A stretch of DNA of 64,000 nucleotides from Desulfoscipio geothermicus DSM 3669 (GCF_900115975.1 NZ_FOYM01000004.1:62001-126000); one strand, 5' to 3'; shown: positions 7,602 to 17,097, numbered from the stretch's first letter. Numbers and translations are program-made. Notes: generated by a model not told the origin, from the letters alone.

Positions 7602-8324
7602 GTGGGGCCCATGCAGTTGGAAAAAAGACACCAGCTGGTGCTGTTAATTATCGCAGCGTTCATTTTATTCGGCGCCGGTTATAAATATGCTTTGATAAAG
7701 GAAATTAATTCAGCAGGGGATAAACCCCTGGTGATGTCAGCCGGCGGTGCGGAAAACGGCCGGGAGGTGTCCCCGGCAGGGGAACAGGGTAAAACCGCCG
7801 GCTCCGGGGAAATTGTAGTCCATGTGGTCGGGGCGGTGCAAAAACCCGGCTTGTACCGCTTGTCTCCCGGTTCCCGGGTGGGTGATGCCGTGCATCAGGC
7901 GGGCCCGACAAACGACTCGGCGTTGGATTACCTGAACCTGGCCGCCCCGCTGGAGGACGGCCGGCAAATTGTAGTGCCTTCTCTGGAGGATATCAAGAGC
8001 CGGCAATCAGCGGCCGCCGCAGTGCCGCAAAAGCCGGCTGGCAGCGTTGGGGCAGTTGCATCGGGATTGCCCGGCGCTGCGCCCGCGTCGCCACCCGCGT
8101 ATGCCGCGCCAGGCGGCACAGGCTCTGCCGGAAAAATAAATCTAAATACAGCCGGGACAGCCGAACTGGAAAAGCTGCCCGGTATCGGCCCGGCCCTGGC
8201 GCAAAGAATTATCGACTATCGCAACCAAAACGGCCCTTTTATGGTTCCGGAGGATATAAAAAATGTTTCCGGTATCGGGGACAAGCGTTTTGAACAAATC
8301 AAGGATATGATCTTTATAAATTGA
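7602..8324 (+). CDS. comEA: ComEA-type competence DNA-binding protein
   Basis: About 240 aa. A single N-terminal membrane helix (residues about 10-27) anchors the protein. A SLBB domain follows (VHVVGAVQKPGLYRLSPG, residues about 70-130), then an Ala/Pro-rich linker and a C-terminal double helix-hairpin-helix (INLNTAGTAELEKLPGIGP). This order is that of ComEA, the receptor that binds incoming DNA outside the membrane. GTG 7602 or ATG 7611 could be the start; an AGGAG site lies at 7594-7598. comEC follows after one intervening gene. Confidence 0.9.
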   Translation: MGPMQLEKRHQLVLLIIAAFILFGAGYKYALIKEINSAGDKPLVMSAGGAENGREVSPAGEQGKTAGSGEIVVHVVGAVQKPGLYRLSPGSRVGDAVHQAGPTNDSALDYLNLAAPLEDGRQIVVPSLEDIKSRQSAAAAVPQKPAGSVGAVASGLPGAAPASPPAYAAPGGTGSAGKINLNTAGTAELEKLPGIGPALAQRIIDYRNQNGPFMVPEDIKNVSGIGDKRFEQIKDMIFIN

Positions 8325-8345
8325 ACAGTGCATTGAATAATGACC

Positions 8346-8446
8346 AAAAAGGGACTGGCTCCGGTAAAAGGGGATAAAAGGGGGACAGGTACCGATTCAC
8401 AAAACGAATCGGAGCCAGTCCCCTTTTACGGTGCCTGTCCCCTTTT
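8346..8446. repeat. Complex palindromic repeat with GGGGACAGG/CCTGTCCCC arms
   Basis: GGGACTGGCT (8351-8360) pairs with AGCCAGTCCC (8413-8422), and GGGGACAGGTACCG (about 8380-8393) pairs with CGGTGCCTGTCCCC further right. The two pairings are interleaved, so only one can form at a time or they form a pseudoknot. CCGATTC/GAATCGG makes an inner hairpin. The element fills most of the gap between comEA and the DUF169 gene. The remainder, to 8677, is AT-rich and should hold the promoter of the next gene. Confidence 0.6.
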
Positions 8447-8677
8447 TGTTTTTTTATTTCCCTTAAATTCAGTGACATGCCGTACGTGGAAAACATGTGC
8501 AGGGAAAATGTCACCCACAAGACATTATTTTGTCGCAAAAAAGACGTTCCGTATGTCGCTGCCGTGACATGAAAATTGTCGTGTATCTGTTAAGGTTATT
8601 ATAACAATTAATTATATTAAAAATAACCTGTGCTAATTAAAAAGTATTTATTTAAATAAAGGAGGGGAAAGGCAAGT

Positions 8678-9484
8678 ATGCTGTTAAACGTTGAGGCGCT
8701 TGCTAAAAAGGAGAATTTAACTTATTCCGAGATGGCCGATGCTATGGAGTATCTCTACAAGCTGGATTACCATCCCGTGGCCGTTAAATTCTTCTGGGAC
8801 GAAACCGAATATAACAACTTTAAGGCCGAAAAAGTGCCCGGGCCCAAGATGACCGTCTGCCAGATTGCCCTTGCTTCCCGCATGAATAATTACATCGTTA
8901 AAGCAAACGCGGATAATTTAATGTGCGGTAACGCCAAAACCTGTTTTGGCTTTCGGGCGGCCAGCGACGAAGAGGTTGACGGCCATGTAAAGTATACCGC
9001 CGACTGGGATTTTGCCAAAGAATGCCTGCTGGCCAAGCCGATGCTGCCCCTGGGCAAACTAAAAGGCTTTATGACGGCTCCGCTGGGCAAGACTCCGGTG
9101 GAACCGGACGTTGTTTTTATGGTGGTCAACGCCCTGCAGGCTTATCACATATTGAACGATTACATAGGGGGTAAAAAGGTGCCCACCTTGCAGTTCAACC
9201 ACACCGTTAATTCAGCGGTATGCGGTGGTATGGCCTGGTGCTATAATGAACAAAAGCCCAATATGAACACCATGTGCGCCGGCAGCTACACTTCCGGTAA
9301 AACCGAAAAGGGTGAATTGAACCTGTTTATACCCGGCGGGGATATCGGTGCGCTGGCCGGGCAGTTGGTGCGCCGCACCGCCAAGTACGGCGGACCTTCC
9401 ATGGTTGGTTCTCCCGGTCAGGAATGGCCCGGCCTTCATGTATGTAAGAAGTGCCCCATGGTTAAATTTAAAGATGCCGAATAA
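8678..9484 (+). CDS. DUF169-family protein
   Basis: A 268-aa cytoplasmic protein of the DUF169 family. Recognisable features are the early segment YHPVAVKFFWDE, cysteine-containing motifs (TVCQIAL, LMCGNAKTCFGF) and the central NALQAYHILNDY. A closing HVCKKCPMVKF, with CxxC, suggests metal or cluster binding. No signal peptide or membrane helix is visible. A GGAGGGG site precedes the ATG. The function of this family is not established. The gene interrupts the usual comEA-comEC pair but has its own promoter region and terminator, so it is probably an independent unit. Confidence 0.7.
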   Translation: MLLNVEALAKKENLTYSEMADAMEYLYKLDYHPVAVKFFWDETEYNNFKAEKVPGPKMTVCQIALASRMNNYIVKANADNLMCGNAKTCFGFRAASDEEVDGHVKYTADWDFAKECLLAKPMLPLGKLKGFMTAPLGKTPVEPDVVFMVVNALQAYHILNDYIGGKKVPTLQFNHTVNSAVCGGMAWCYNEQKPNMNTMCAGSYTSGKTEKGELNLFIPGGDIGALAGQLVRRTAKYGGPSMVGSPGQEWPGLHVCKKCPMVKFKDAE

Positions 9485-9498
9485 ATACTTAATACCGG

Positions 9499-9529
9499 GG
9501 ACGGAACAGCAGCATGTTCCGTCCTTTTT
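9499..9529 (+). terminator. Terminator of the DUF169 gene
   Basis: A perfect ten-base-pair stem GGACGGAACA/TGTTCCGTCC is followed by TTTTT. Confidence 0.85.
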
Positions 9530-9629
9530 GCTGTTTGATTTTAACGCCGGGAGTGCTATTATAATACTTGATTGCTTTAATTAAATAGTTGATGTTACGC
9601 AGCTGAAACAAATAAGTACGTGGTGAATT

Positions 9630-11987
9630 ATGGGCCGTCCTTTACTTGCTATGACGTTAGGTTTTATTACGGGAATAGTAATCAACTCCCTGTTTGAAGT
9701 GGATTCCGGGGTTGTTCTGCTTTTGGCCCTGGCTGTTTTTTGTGTGGCTGTGGTGGGGTATATATTGACCTGGCGTGAAAACCGCCGGGTTTTTGTTTTG
9801 CTGTTTATCCTGCTGGGCTGGGGGACTGCCGCGGTGGACAGTGCCAGGCCGCCGGACGGTCCGGAACGCTTTGCCGGCCACTTTGTGACGTTGGAGGGCA
9901 GGGTGGCCGCAGAGCCGCAGGTGGGCAAGGATAATGTCCGGTATCTGATACAGGCGGACATTGTGGCAATCGGTAAACACATTGTGGAAGTTTCCGGTTT
10001 GGTGCTGGTTAAAGCGGCGAAAAACGAGAGGGTTTATGGCTACGGTGACCGGCTGCGGTTGCGGGGTTTTCTGTACATTCCCGGGGAACCCGGCAATTTC
10101 GGTGCCTTTGATTACCGCTCATACCTGGAGCGGCGGGGAATTTACTGTTTAATGAAAGTTGACGGGCCCCGGGACGTCCGGCTGGTGGGTACCGGCGGCG
10201 GTAATGCGCCGGTGCGCCTCGCCCTGCGGGCCAAACAAGCATTGCTTAAGGTGGCGTACGAGACTTTGGACGAAAGACAGGCAGCGGTTATCAGCGGGGT
10301 GCTGTTTGGCAGCAGGGAAGGCATCGACCGGGCCACGGAGGACATCTTTGCAAGGAGTGGAGTGGCCCATGTGCTCTGCGTCAGCGGCCTGCATGTGGGC
10401 TATGTGCTGGCGGGTACCCTGCTGTTGGCCGGGGCGCTTAGGATGCCGCGCCGGGCGGCACTCTTGCTGGTCCTGCCGGTTTTGCTGTTTTACGCGGTGA
10501 TGACCGGCATGGGGCCGGCGGTGCAGCGGGCAGGCATTATGGCCGTGCTTGTGCTGCTGGCGGCGCAGCTGGGCCGGGAAAGGGACTGGCCCACGGCCCT
10601 GGCCCTGGCGGCCCTGGTTATTTTGGCTATTGATCCGTCTTCCCTTTATGAAACAGGCTTTCAACTGTCTTTCGCCGCCACCTGGGGCATTCTTTACCTG
10701 GGTCCCCCGCTGGGGAAATTACTTATTAAACGGTGGGGAATGCCCCGGTGGTTGGGCCTGCCCCTGCAAGTTACGGTGGCCGCCCAGTTGGGTACGCTGC
10801 CCCTGCTGATATATTACTTCAACCTGGTGACTCCGGTGGCTCCCCTGGCCAATTTATTATTGGTGCCGCTGGTCGGGGTGATAATGCTGCTGGGCTTTGC
10901 GGGCTGTGTGGTGGGGAGTATTTATTTGCCTGCGGCGGAACCGGTCAACTTCGGCACGGGGGTGTTGATAGACTTTTTCCTCTGGCTGGCTGCGCAAATA
11001 AGCATGATACCCGGCGGGTCCGCCTATGTGGCAGCGCCGCCCTGGTATGGGGTGATACTGTGGTATGCCGGGTTATATTTGTTTGTGGAAACGGTGCAGG
11101 GGCGTCTTGATTTATCCCGGGCCGGCCGGTACGAAAGATTTATCCCGGCGGCGACAGTGCCGCTGCTTGTCTTGGTCATCTGGTGGCCCTGGGGCGGTTC
11201 CGGCGATCAGTTGCGGGTGCATTTTATAGACGTGGGCCAGGGCGACAGCATTTTGGTGCAGTTTCCCGGCGGGCGTACTATGCTGGTTGACGCGGGCGGT
11301 CGGATGGGGGACCCGGAGGGAGGGCAAGCAGTGGGGGAATCGGTGGTGGTACCTTATCTACACCGGCTGGGCGTCAATAAGCTGGATGTGCTGGCAGTCA
11401 CGCACCCCCACGGCGATCATGCCGGCGGGGCGCTGCCGGTGGCTGATAAGCTGCATGCCGGAGCGGTGGTGATCACTGCTGCTTCAGGATATGAGGAACT
11501 ACTGGCCGGTCTGGCTCCTTTGCAAATACCCGTTTACCGGGTCGGGGCCGGTCAGATGTTGCAAATTGACGACCGGGTGGATGTACTGGTGCTGGGGCCT
11601 GGCGGAAAGCCGGCGCAGGAGCATGAGGATTTAAACGATGCTTCCCTGGTGCTGCGCCTGGAGTACCGGGATTTTTCCCTGCTGTTGACCGGCGATATCG
11701 AAGTGGAAGCCCAGCGGGCGCTGCTGGCCGGCGGTATGGAACTGCAATCGGACGTTCTAAAGGTGCCCCACCATGGCAGTCGTTTTTTTACACCCGGGTT
11801 TTTTCAAGCTGTGGCACCGGAATATGCCGTTATTCAGGTGGGCCGTCGCAACCGTTTTGGTCACCCGGCGCAGGAAACGCTGGACGCCCTGGAAAACACC
11901 GGCGCAAGTATTTTTCGTACCGACCGTGATGGTGCGGTGCTGATCACTTCCGACGGGAATAAAATAGTGGTAAAAACCGGCAGGTAA
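9630..11987 (+). CDS. comEC: ComEC/Rec2 DNA-uptake channel
   Basis: A 785-aa integral membrane protein with the three ComEC parts. The N-terminal region has helices and an OB-like domain (residues 1-190). The central competence domain (about 220-500) contains HVLCVSGLHVGYV and FQLSFAATWGILYLG. The C-terminal metallo-beta-lactamase-like domain (about 520-785) has FIDVGQGDSILV, THPHGDHAGG and VPHHGSR. It forms the channel for single-stranded DNA in transformation, and the beta-lactamase-like domain is the proposed nuclease. The length is full and all motifs look intact. Together with comEA it suggests the organism keeps at least part of the DNA-uptake machinery. Confidence 0.95.
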   Translation: MGRPLLAMTLGFITGIVINSLFEVDSGVVLLLALAVFCVAVVGYILTWRENRRVFVLLFILLGWGTAAVDSARPPDGPERFAGHFVTLEGRVAAEPQVGKDNVRYLIQADIVAIGKHIVEVSGLVLVKAAKNERVYGYGDRLRLRGFLYIPGEPGNFGAFDYRSYLERRGIYCLMKVDGPRDVRLVGTGGGNAPVRLALRAKQALLKVAYETLDERQAAVISGVLFGSREGIDRATEDIFARSGVAHVLCVSGLHVGYVLAGTLLLAGALRMPRRAALLLVLPVLLFYAVMTGMGPAVQRAGIMAVLVLLAAQLGRERDWPTALALAALVILAIDPSSLYETGFQLSFAATWGILYLGPPLGKLLIKRWGMPRWLGLPLQVTVAAQLGTLPLLIYYFNLVTPVAPLANLLLVPLVGVIMLLGFAGCVVGSIYLPAAEPVNFGTGVLIDFFLWLAAQISMIPGGSAYVAAPPWYGVILWYAGLYLFVETVQGRLDLSRAGRYERFIPAATVPLLVLVIWWPWGGSGDQLRVHFIDVGQGDSILVQFPGGRTMLVDAGGRMGDPEGGQAVGESVVVPYLHRLGVNKLDVLAVTHPHGDHAGGALPVADKLHAGAVVITAASGYEELLAGLAPLQIPVYRVGAGQMLQIDDRVDVLVLGPGGKPAQEHEDLNDASLVLRLEYRDFSLLLTGDIEVEAQRALLAGGMELQSDVLKVPHHGSRFFTPGFFQAVAPEYAVIQVGRRNRFGHPAQETLDALENTGASIFRTDRDGAVLITSDGNKIVVKTGR

Positions 11988-12028
11988 TTTTACCCAGTTT
12001 GATGATTGGTTGGATACTGTGAAAGCAT

Positions 12029-12060
12029 GCCTGGACGGCCGTGAGTGAGGCCGTCCAGGC
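12029..12060. terminator. Strong hairpin between convergent comEC and UPF0210 gene
   Basis: A twelve-base-pair GC-rich stem (GCCTGGACGGCC and its complement) with an eight-base loop sits between two convergent genes. No T-tract follows on either strand, so termination is inferred from position. Confidence 0.45.
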
Positions 12061-12085
12061 GCACCCCGGAGGGTTGGGGGCGTAT

Positions 12086-13450
12086 TTAATTGCTCAGGCT
12101 GTGGATGGGGGCCGGGATGCGGCCGCCCCGTTTGACAAAATCTGCGGCGGAGAAACGATGCACCGGCATTACCGGCGCGCGGCCCAAAAGGCCGCCGAAT
12201 TCCACATAGTCGCCCACATGTTTGCCCGGTGCCGGAATAATTCGCACAGCAGTTGTTTTCTGGTTGATCATGCCGATGGCCACTTCATCGGCGATAATGG
12301 CGGCTATGGTTTCCGCGCCGGTGTCGCCGGGCACGGCAATCATGTCCAGGCCCACAGAACACACGCAGGTCATCGCTTCCAGTTTATCCAGGTGAAGCGC
12401 ACCTTCTTCCACTGCGCGAATCATGCCCGCGTCTTCACTGACGGGGATGAAGGCGCCGGAAAGACCGCCCACGTAGGATGAGGCCATGGCCCCGCCTTTT
12501 TTGACGGCGTCGTTAAGCAGCGCCAGGGCCGCTGTGGTGCCGTGGGTGCCGCAGCGTTCCAGACCCATGGCCTCCAGTATTTCGGCCACGCTGTCCCCCA
12601 CCGCCGGGGTGGGCGCCAGGGAAATGTCCACGATACCGAAGGGCACGCCCAGTCTTTCGGCGGCGGTACGCCCCACCAGTTCACCCATGCGGGTGATTTT
12701 AAACGCTGTTTTCTTGACGGTTTCGGCCAGGGTGCCGAAGTCGCTTCCCTTGACCTTTTCCACGGCCCGCTTGACCACTCCGGGGCCGCTTACCCCCACG
12801 TTGAGCACCGATTCAGGTTCGCCCACGCCGTGAAAGGCACCGGCCATGAAGGGATTGTCCTCGGGTACATTGGCAAATACAACCAGCTTGGCGCACCCCA
12901 GGCCGTCCCGGTCGGCGGTTCGGGAGGCCACGTCCTTGATGATCCGACCCATCAGGGCCACCGCATCCATGTTAATGCCCGCCTTGGTGGTGGCCACGTT
13001 CACAGAGGCGCACACCCGCTCGGTGCCGGCCAGGGCGGCTGGGATGGATCGCAGCAGTTTTGCGTCACCGCCGGTGATTCCTTTGTGCACCAGGGCGGAA
13101 AAGCCGCCGATAAAGTTTACCCCCACCGCATCCGCCGCCCGGTCCAGGGTTTCGGCGAAAATCAGGTAATCATCCGCCTGGCTGCTTTCAGCCACAATGG
13201 ATATGGGGGTAACCGATATGCGCTTGTTGACGATGGGGATGCCGTATTCCCGGGCAATTTTTTCTCCCACCGGAACGAGGTTGCCGGCCAGCCGGGTGAT
13301 TTTATCGTAGATTTTGCGGCAGGCGGCCCGGGGGTCGGCGTCGGCGCAATCGCGCAAATTTATGCCCATGGTGATGGTGCGTATATCCAGGTGTTCCTCC
13401 TGGACCATGGTGATGGTTTCCATAATTTCCTGTATGGTAAGCAACAGCAC
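12086..13450 (-). CDS. UPF0210/DUF711 (PFL) family protein
   Basis: A 454-aa protein of the UPF0210 family, identified from its overall pattern: the N-terminal segment [46 protein letters not shown], and the C-terminal [19 protein letters not shown]. The glycine-rich motifs resemble those of glycyl-radical-like folds, but a catalytic function has not been established to my knowledge. It starts 11 bases after the stop of an ACT-domain gene. The same pair is found together in many Firmicutes, which suggests amino-acid or small-molecule regulated metabolism. Length is normal for the family. Confidence 0.8.
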   Translation of the reverse strand: MLLLTIQEIMETITMVQEEHLDIRTITMGINLRDCADADPRAACRKIYDKITRLAGNLVPVGEKIAREYGIPIVNKRISVTPISIVAESSQADDYLIFAETLDRAADAVGVNFIGGFSALVHKGITGGDAKLLRSIPAALAGTERVCASVNVATTKAGINMDAVALMGRIIKDVASRTADRDGLGCAKLVVFANVPEDNPFMAGAFHGVGEPESVLNVGVSGPGVVKRAVEKVKGSDFGTLAETVKKTAFKITRMGELVGRTAAERLGVPFGIVDISLAPTPAVGDSVAEILEAMGLERCGTHGTTAALALLNDAVKKGGAMASSYVGGLSGAFIPVSEDAGMIRAVEEGALHLDKLEAMTCVCSVGLDMIAVPGDTGAETIAAIIADEVAIGMINQKTTAVRIIPAPGKHVGDYVEFGGLLGRAPVMPVHRFSAADFVKRGGRIPAPIHSLSN

Positions 13451-13461
13451 AACCCCCTTTA

Positions 13462-13764
13462 TTACAGCCGGTGCATGAATTTGAAGGCGTCTTCGTGCTG
13501 GGCGTCGATGCGCACGCCCAGTTCTTCCCCTTTGCTGCTTAAATTGTCTTTAAGCGTGGAAAGGTCAATCTTGCTTTTTTCCATGTCGGCGATCAGTACC
13601 ATAACCAGAAATTCCTGCATAATGGTCTGGCTGATGTCCAGGATATTGATGTCATTGGCGGCCAGAATGCCGGTGACTCCGGCGATGATGCCGACCCGGT
13701 CGGGGCCGATAACGGTGATGATGATGCGTTTGCCCTGCTCTTTTTCTGTGTTCAAGTATTTCAT
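13462..13764 (-). CDS. ACT-domain protein, UPF0237 family
   Basis: A 100-aa single ACT-domain protein. The segment [20 protein letters not shown] is the ligand-binding loop and first helix, and [17 protein letters not shown] the following strand. ACT domains bind amino acids and regulate partner proteins. The gene leads a two-gene unit with the UPF0210 protein, and an AGGAGAG site precedes the ATG. Regulation of the partner by an amino acid is a reasonable inference, not a known fact. Confidence 0.8.
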   Translation of the reverse strand: MKYLNTEKEQGKRIIITVIGPDRVGIIAGVTGILAANDINILDISQTIMQEFLVMVLIADMEKSKIDLSTLKDNLSSKGEELGVRIDAQHEDAFKFMHRL

Positions 13765-13974
13765 GTATATCTCTCCTAAGTAAAAATTAACGCTTGGTTT
13801 GGCATGCTAAAGATGTTGAATAGCGGTGAAAAATAACCGGGTTTGCCCTACTTATGATACCACCCAGTATAAAAAATTACAAAGTTATCGATTTGCCAAC
13901 AGTTCTTTATTTTATTTTTTATGAAAAAATGGTCCTTGGATCTTGCCGGCGGGGGTTATCGGACCCACGCATAT

Positions 13975-14451
13975 TTATTGGGGTGTCTTTTCCGTCTTTT
14001 GCGCAGCCTGCAGGGCGGCCCGGAATACTTCCCGCAACGGCACGCCCCGTTCCAGCGCCCGGGCCCGGCAGTCTTCGTATTCGGGGCTGTACCGAACGGG
14101 CGTATTTTTATCGCCCGTATAAGCTACTTTTACCCGCACCGGTCCGTATTCTGTTTGGGCGGTTAAAAAGCTGCGGGCCAGGCAGGCCCTTTTCTCGGTG
14201 CGTATCCGCACCCCCAGGGTGGAGGTTTCGGTAAAAATAACTGCCAGCAGGTGATCCACGTCCCGGGGACGGGCCAGAACGGTGAGCAATACGCCGGGGC
14301 GGCCTTTTTTCATGATGATTGGCTGTAGGTAAGCGTCCAGCGCCCCCCCGGCCAGTAATTTTTCGATTACATAAGGATGAAATTCCGGGTTCATATCATC
14401 AATGGCCGTTTCCAGCACGGTGATCTCTTCCCAGTGGTAATGTGTTGTCAT
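13975..14451 (-). CDS. larC: LarC C-terminal domain (LarC2) as a separate gene
   Basis: A 158-aa protein that matches only the C-terminal half of LarC. The signatures are VLETAIDDMNPEF, GGALDAYLQPIIMKKGRPG and FTETSTLGVRIRTEKRACLAR, then EYGPVRVKV and YEDCRARA. LarC is the CTP-dependent nickel insertase that completes the nickel-pincer nucleotide of lactate racemase; in Lactobacillus its two halves are joined by programmed ribosomal frameshifting. Here the N-terminal half lies in the larB-larC1-larE operon on the opposite strand, with this half transcribed divergently from the same 205-bp gap. The two would have to associate as separate chains. A GGTGGTG site lies somewhat far upstream. Confidence 0.85.
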   Translation of the reverse strand: MTTHYHWEEITVLETAIDDMNPEFHPYVIEKLLAGGALDAYLQPIIMKKGRPGVLLTVLARPRDVDHLLAVIFTETSTLGVRIRTEKRACLARSFLTAQTEYGPVRVKVAYTGDKNTPVRYSPEYEDCRARALERGVPLREVFRAALQAAQKTEKTPQ

Positions 14452-14579
14452 CTTTGTTGCTGTTCACCACCTTTATTGTTCCGCTAAACTTATCCATATA
14501 ATATTTCGCCTACGATGGCGGATATTCCTTGCCCGTTCCCCGGGCAAATTGCGTTCCGGCATGCAAGTTACGTATCTTT

Positions 14580-14607
14580 TTAACTGTAAATAAAAATGTT
14601 ATATTAT
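14580..14607 (+). promoter_or_regulatory. Probable larB promoter
   Basis: TTAACT (14580-14585), 16 bases, then TATTAT (14602-14607) lie about 50 bases before larB in the divergent gap shared with larC2. The -35 match is moderate. Confidence 0.4.
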
Positions 14608-14656
14608 CTATGAAACGACACGGATATAAAATAGACTGGATAAGGAGTAAATTACA

Positions 14657-15421
14657 ATGCTGTTGTCTGAGTTGCGCGCATTGTTGAAAGAGGTGGAACA
14701 GCGGCGGGTAAGCGTGGAAGAGGCCCTGCACAGGCTGAAGACCCTGCCTTACGAGGACCTGGGATTTGCCAAGCTGGACCATCACCGGGGTTTGCGCAAG
14801 GGCTTCCCGGAGGTGGTTTTTTGTCAGGGTAAAACGGTGGAACAGGTGGCTGCCGTAGTGGAGAGACTGTGCGCCCACAGCAATAATGTTTTGGCGACCC
14901 GGGCCGGGCGGGAGGTTTTTGAGGCAGTCCGGGCGATCTGTGCCGACGCCCGGTATTCCGAACTGGGACGGGTCATTACCATCAGCCGCGGCGAGCCGTT
15001 GCCCCGGAAAGGAAACGTGCTGGTGATGAGCGCCGGCACCGCGGACCTGCCTGTGGCCGAGGAAGCCGCAGTCACCGCGGAAGTGATGGGCAATCATGTA
15101 CGGCGCTGTTATGACGTGGGGGTGGCGGGTATCCACCGTCTGCTGGACCAGCGGGAGCTGATGGAATGGTCCGATGTAATCATTGTGGTGGCCGGCATGG
15201 AGGGTGCACTGGCCAGCGTGGTGGGCGGGCTGGCGGACCGGCCCGTTGTCGCCGTGCCCACCAGTGTGGGGTACGGGGCCAGCTTCAACGGGCTGGCCGC
15301 TTTGCTTAGTATGTTGAACAGTTGCGCGTCCGGAGTGGGTGTGGTGAATATAGACAATGGCTTTGGGGCGGCGGCGCTGGCGGATGCCGTAACCCGGGTC
15401 AAGTGGGAGGCGGCGAAATGA
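14657..15421 (+). CDS. larB: LarB, pyridinium-3,5-biscarboxylate mononucleotide synthase
   Basis: A 254-aa protein of the LarB/PurE-like family. The C-terminal half shows the PurE-like signature (VLVMSAGTADLPVAEEAAV) and VAGMEGALASVVGGLADRPVVAVPTS. LarB carboxylates and hydrolyses nicotinic acid adenine dinucleotide in the first step of nickel-pincer cofactor synthesis. An AAGGAG site precedes the ATG. Its stop overlaps the larC1 start (ATGA), so translation is coupled. No lactate racemase (LarA) gene is in the window; the cofactor user is elsewhere. Confidence 0.92.
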   Translation: MLLSELRALLKEVEQRRVSVEEALHRLKTLPYEDLGFAKLDHHRGLRKGFPEVVFCQGKTVEQVAAVVERLCAHSNNVLATRAGREVFEAVRAICADARYSELGRVITISRGEPLPRKGNVLVMSAGTADLPVAEEAAVTAEVMGNHVRRCYDVGVAGIHRLLDQRELMEWSDVIIVVAGMEGALASVVGGLADRPVVAVPTSVGYGASFNGLAALLSMLNSCASGVGVVNIDNGFGAAALADAVTRVKWEAAK

Positions 15422-16230
15422 GAATAGCGTTTTTTGATTGTTTTTCAGGTGTCAGCGGTGACATGTGCCTCGGGGCCCTGGTGGGAGCGGGGGTTGATAT
15501 CGACAGGCTGCGGCAGGAATTGGCCGGGCTTCCTGTGGAAGGGTATGCGCTGCGCCGTGAACAGGTAATACAGTCGGGTATTACCGCCGAAAACATTACC
15601 GTGGCACTGGCCGAATTCGAGCAGCCGGCCCGTCACCTGCCGGAAATTGAGCAGCTTATCGACGCCGCCGGCCTGCCGGAAAGGGTTAAGGATAAAAGCA
15701 AACAGGTTTTTCAAACCCTGGCCCGGGCGGAGGCTCGAGTCCATGGCACCAGCCCGGATAAAATTCACTTTCACGAGGTGGGGGCGGTGGATGCCATAAT
15801 CGATGTGGTGGGTACGGTGCTGGGGCTGCACCTGCTGGGTGTGGATAAAGTATATATTTCGCCCCTGCCCCTGGGGTCGGGGTTCATCCACTGCCGGCAC
15901 GGCGTGATACCTTCGCCCGCCCCGGCCACCCTGGAGATATTGGCCGGGGCAAGTCTACCGGTATACGACGCCGGTGTGCGCATGGAAACGGTTACGCCCA
16001 CGGGCGCGGCCCTGATGGCTGTGCTGGCCCGGGGGCGGGTGGGATTACCCTCCATGACCGTGGAACGGGTCGGTTACGGAGCCGGCAAACGGCAATATGA
16101 CCGGCCCAACCTGTTGCGAGTGATTATTGGGGAACCGGCTACGGAAAACTACCGCCCGGTTGACCTCCATGCCGTGCAAACGCATCACCGGCATGGGGCT
16201 GAATGCGTAAACGGGGGAAACAATAAATGA
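15418..16230 (+). CDS. larC: LarC N-terminal part (LarC1)
   Basis: A 270-aa protein matching the N-terminal half of LarC: it begins MRIAFFDCFSGVSGDM and has HFHEVGAVDAIIDVVG and SPLPLGSGFIHCRHG. It ends with a His-rich tail after RVIIGEP, exactly where full LarC would go on into its nickel-insertase domain. That second domain is encoded separately at 13975-14451 on the other strand. The ATGA overlaps on both sides tie it to larB and larE. No slippery site leading into a LarC2 frame is possible, because larE follows directly. Confidence 0.9.
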   Translation: MRIAFFDCFSGVSGDMCLGALVGAGVDIDRLRQELAGLPVEGYALRREQVIQSGITAENITVALAEFEQPARHLPEIEQLIDAAGLPERVKDKSKQVFQTLARAEARVHGTSPDKIHFHEVGAVDAIIDVVGTVLGLHLLGVDKVYISPLPLGSGFIHCRHGVIPSPAPATLEILAGASLPVYDAGVRMETVTPTGAALMAVLARGRVGLPSMTVERVGYGAGKRQYDRPNLLRVIIGEPATENYRPVDLHAVQTHHRHGAECVNGGNNK

Positions 16231-17051
16231 ACAGTGATAAACTGGCCCGGCTCCAACAGATCTTGCGGGAAATGGGCAGCGTACTGATAGCCTTGTCGGG
16301 AGGCGTGGACAGTTCCTTGTTGGCGCGGGTGGCCGTGGAGACGCTGGGTGAAAAGGTGCTGGCCGTTACCCTGGTTTCGGAATTGAACCCGCCGGGGGAG
16401 GTTGAGGATGCCCGCAAGGTGGCCGTCCTGTCCGGGATCCGGCACCGGGTGGAAAAAGTGGACCCGCTGTCGGTGCGGGAGGTGGCCCAGAATGATGAGC
16501 AGCGTTGTTACCATTGCAAGAAATATATAATGTCTGTTTTACTGGACCTGGCCCGCCGGGAAAACCTCGCCGTGGTGGTCGACGGTACCAATGCAGGGGA
16601 TATGCACGACTATCGCCCCGGGATGCGGGCCCTGCGGGAACTGGGTATCCGCAGTCCCCTGCTGGAAGCGGGCATTGACAAAACTGACGTGCGGGCGCTT
16701 TCCCGGCATCTGGGCCTCTTTACGGCGGACAAGCCCCCGGCGGCCTGTCTGGCCTCCCGGATTCCTTACGGCACGCCGGTTACGTCGGAAAAACTGCGCC
16801 GCATCGGCGCCGCGGAACAATGGCTGCGAGAGCGCGGTTACAGGCAGGTGCGGGTGCGGTATCACGGTGATCTGGCCCGCATTGAAGTGCCACCCGCCGA
16901 TATTGTGCGCCTGGCGGGAGAATATGCGCAAGTGGCGCGCGCACTGCGGGAAATGGGGTTTGGATATGTAACGCTGGACCTATGCGGTTATCGCACGGGA
17001 AGTCTGAATGAATTATTGGAAAAAAGGTATGCCTGCCAAAAGGGTGATTAA
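16227..17051 (+). CDS. larE: LarE, ATP-dependent sulfur insertase
   Basis: A 274-aa PP-loop protein. SGGVDSSLLARVA at the N-terminus is the ATP pyrophosphatase loop. Cys174 in AACLASRIPYG is at the position of the sacrificial cysteine whose sulfur LarE gives to the pincer cofactor. An extra CYHC pair lies near residue 93. LarE adenylates the carboxylate and inserts sulfur twice, supplying the dithiodicarboxylate product to LarC. The start overlaps the larC1 stop (ATGA), and a terminator follows. Confidence 0.92.
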   Translation: MNSDKLARLQQILREMGSVLIALSGGVDSSLLARVAVETLGEKVLAVTLVSELNPPGEVEDARKVAVLSGIRHRVEKVDPLSVREVAQNDEQRCYHCKKYIMSVLLDLARRENLAVVVDGTNAGDMHDYRPGMRALRELGIRSPLLEAGIDKTDVRALSRHLGLFTADKPPAACLASRIPYGTPVTSEKLRRIGAAEQWLRERGYRQVRVRYHGDLARIEVPPADIVRLAGEYAQVARALREMGFGYVTLDLCGYRTGSLNELLEKRYACQKGD

Positions 17052-17097
17052 GTTAAGTCCAAATTTTGGATCTGCCTATAATTTAGACGCCCTCCTT

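Noticed and set aside
6575-7663. Longer reading of the CitE-like gene starting at 7663
   Set aside because: The extra 73 residues overlap comEA in antisense, have no ribosome-binding site and do not resemble the family; ATG 7444 has a good site.
12041-13783. Long plus-strand frames opposite the UPF0210 and ACT genes
   Set aside because: They are antisense shadows of GC-rich coding sequence, with composition typical of non-coding complementary frames.
15418-16230. Programmed frameshift from LarC1 into LarC2
   Set aside because: The LarC2 sequence is on the other strand and larE starts directly at the LarC1 stop, so no frameshift could make the fusion.
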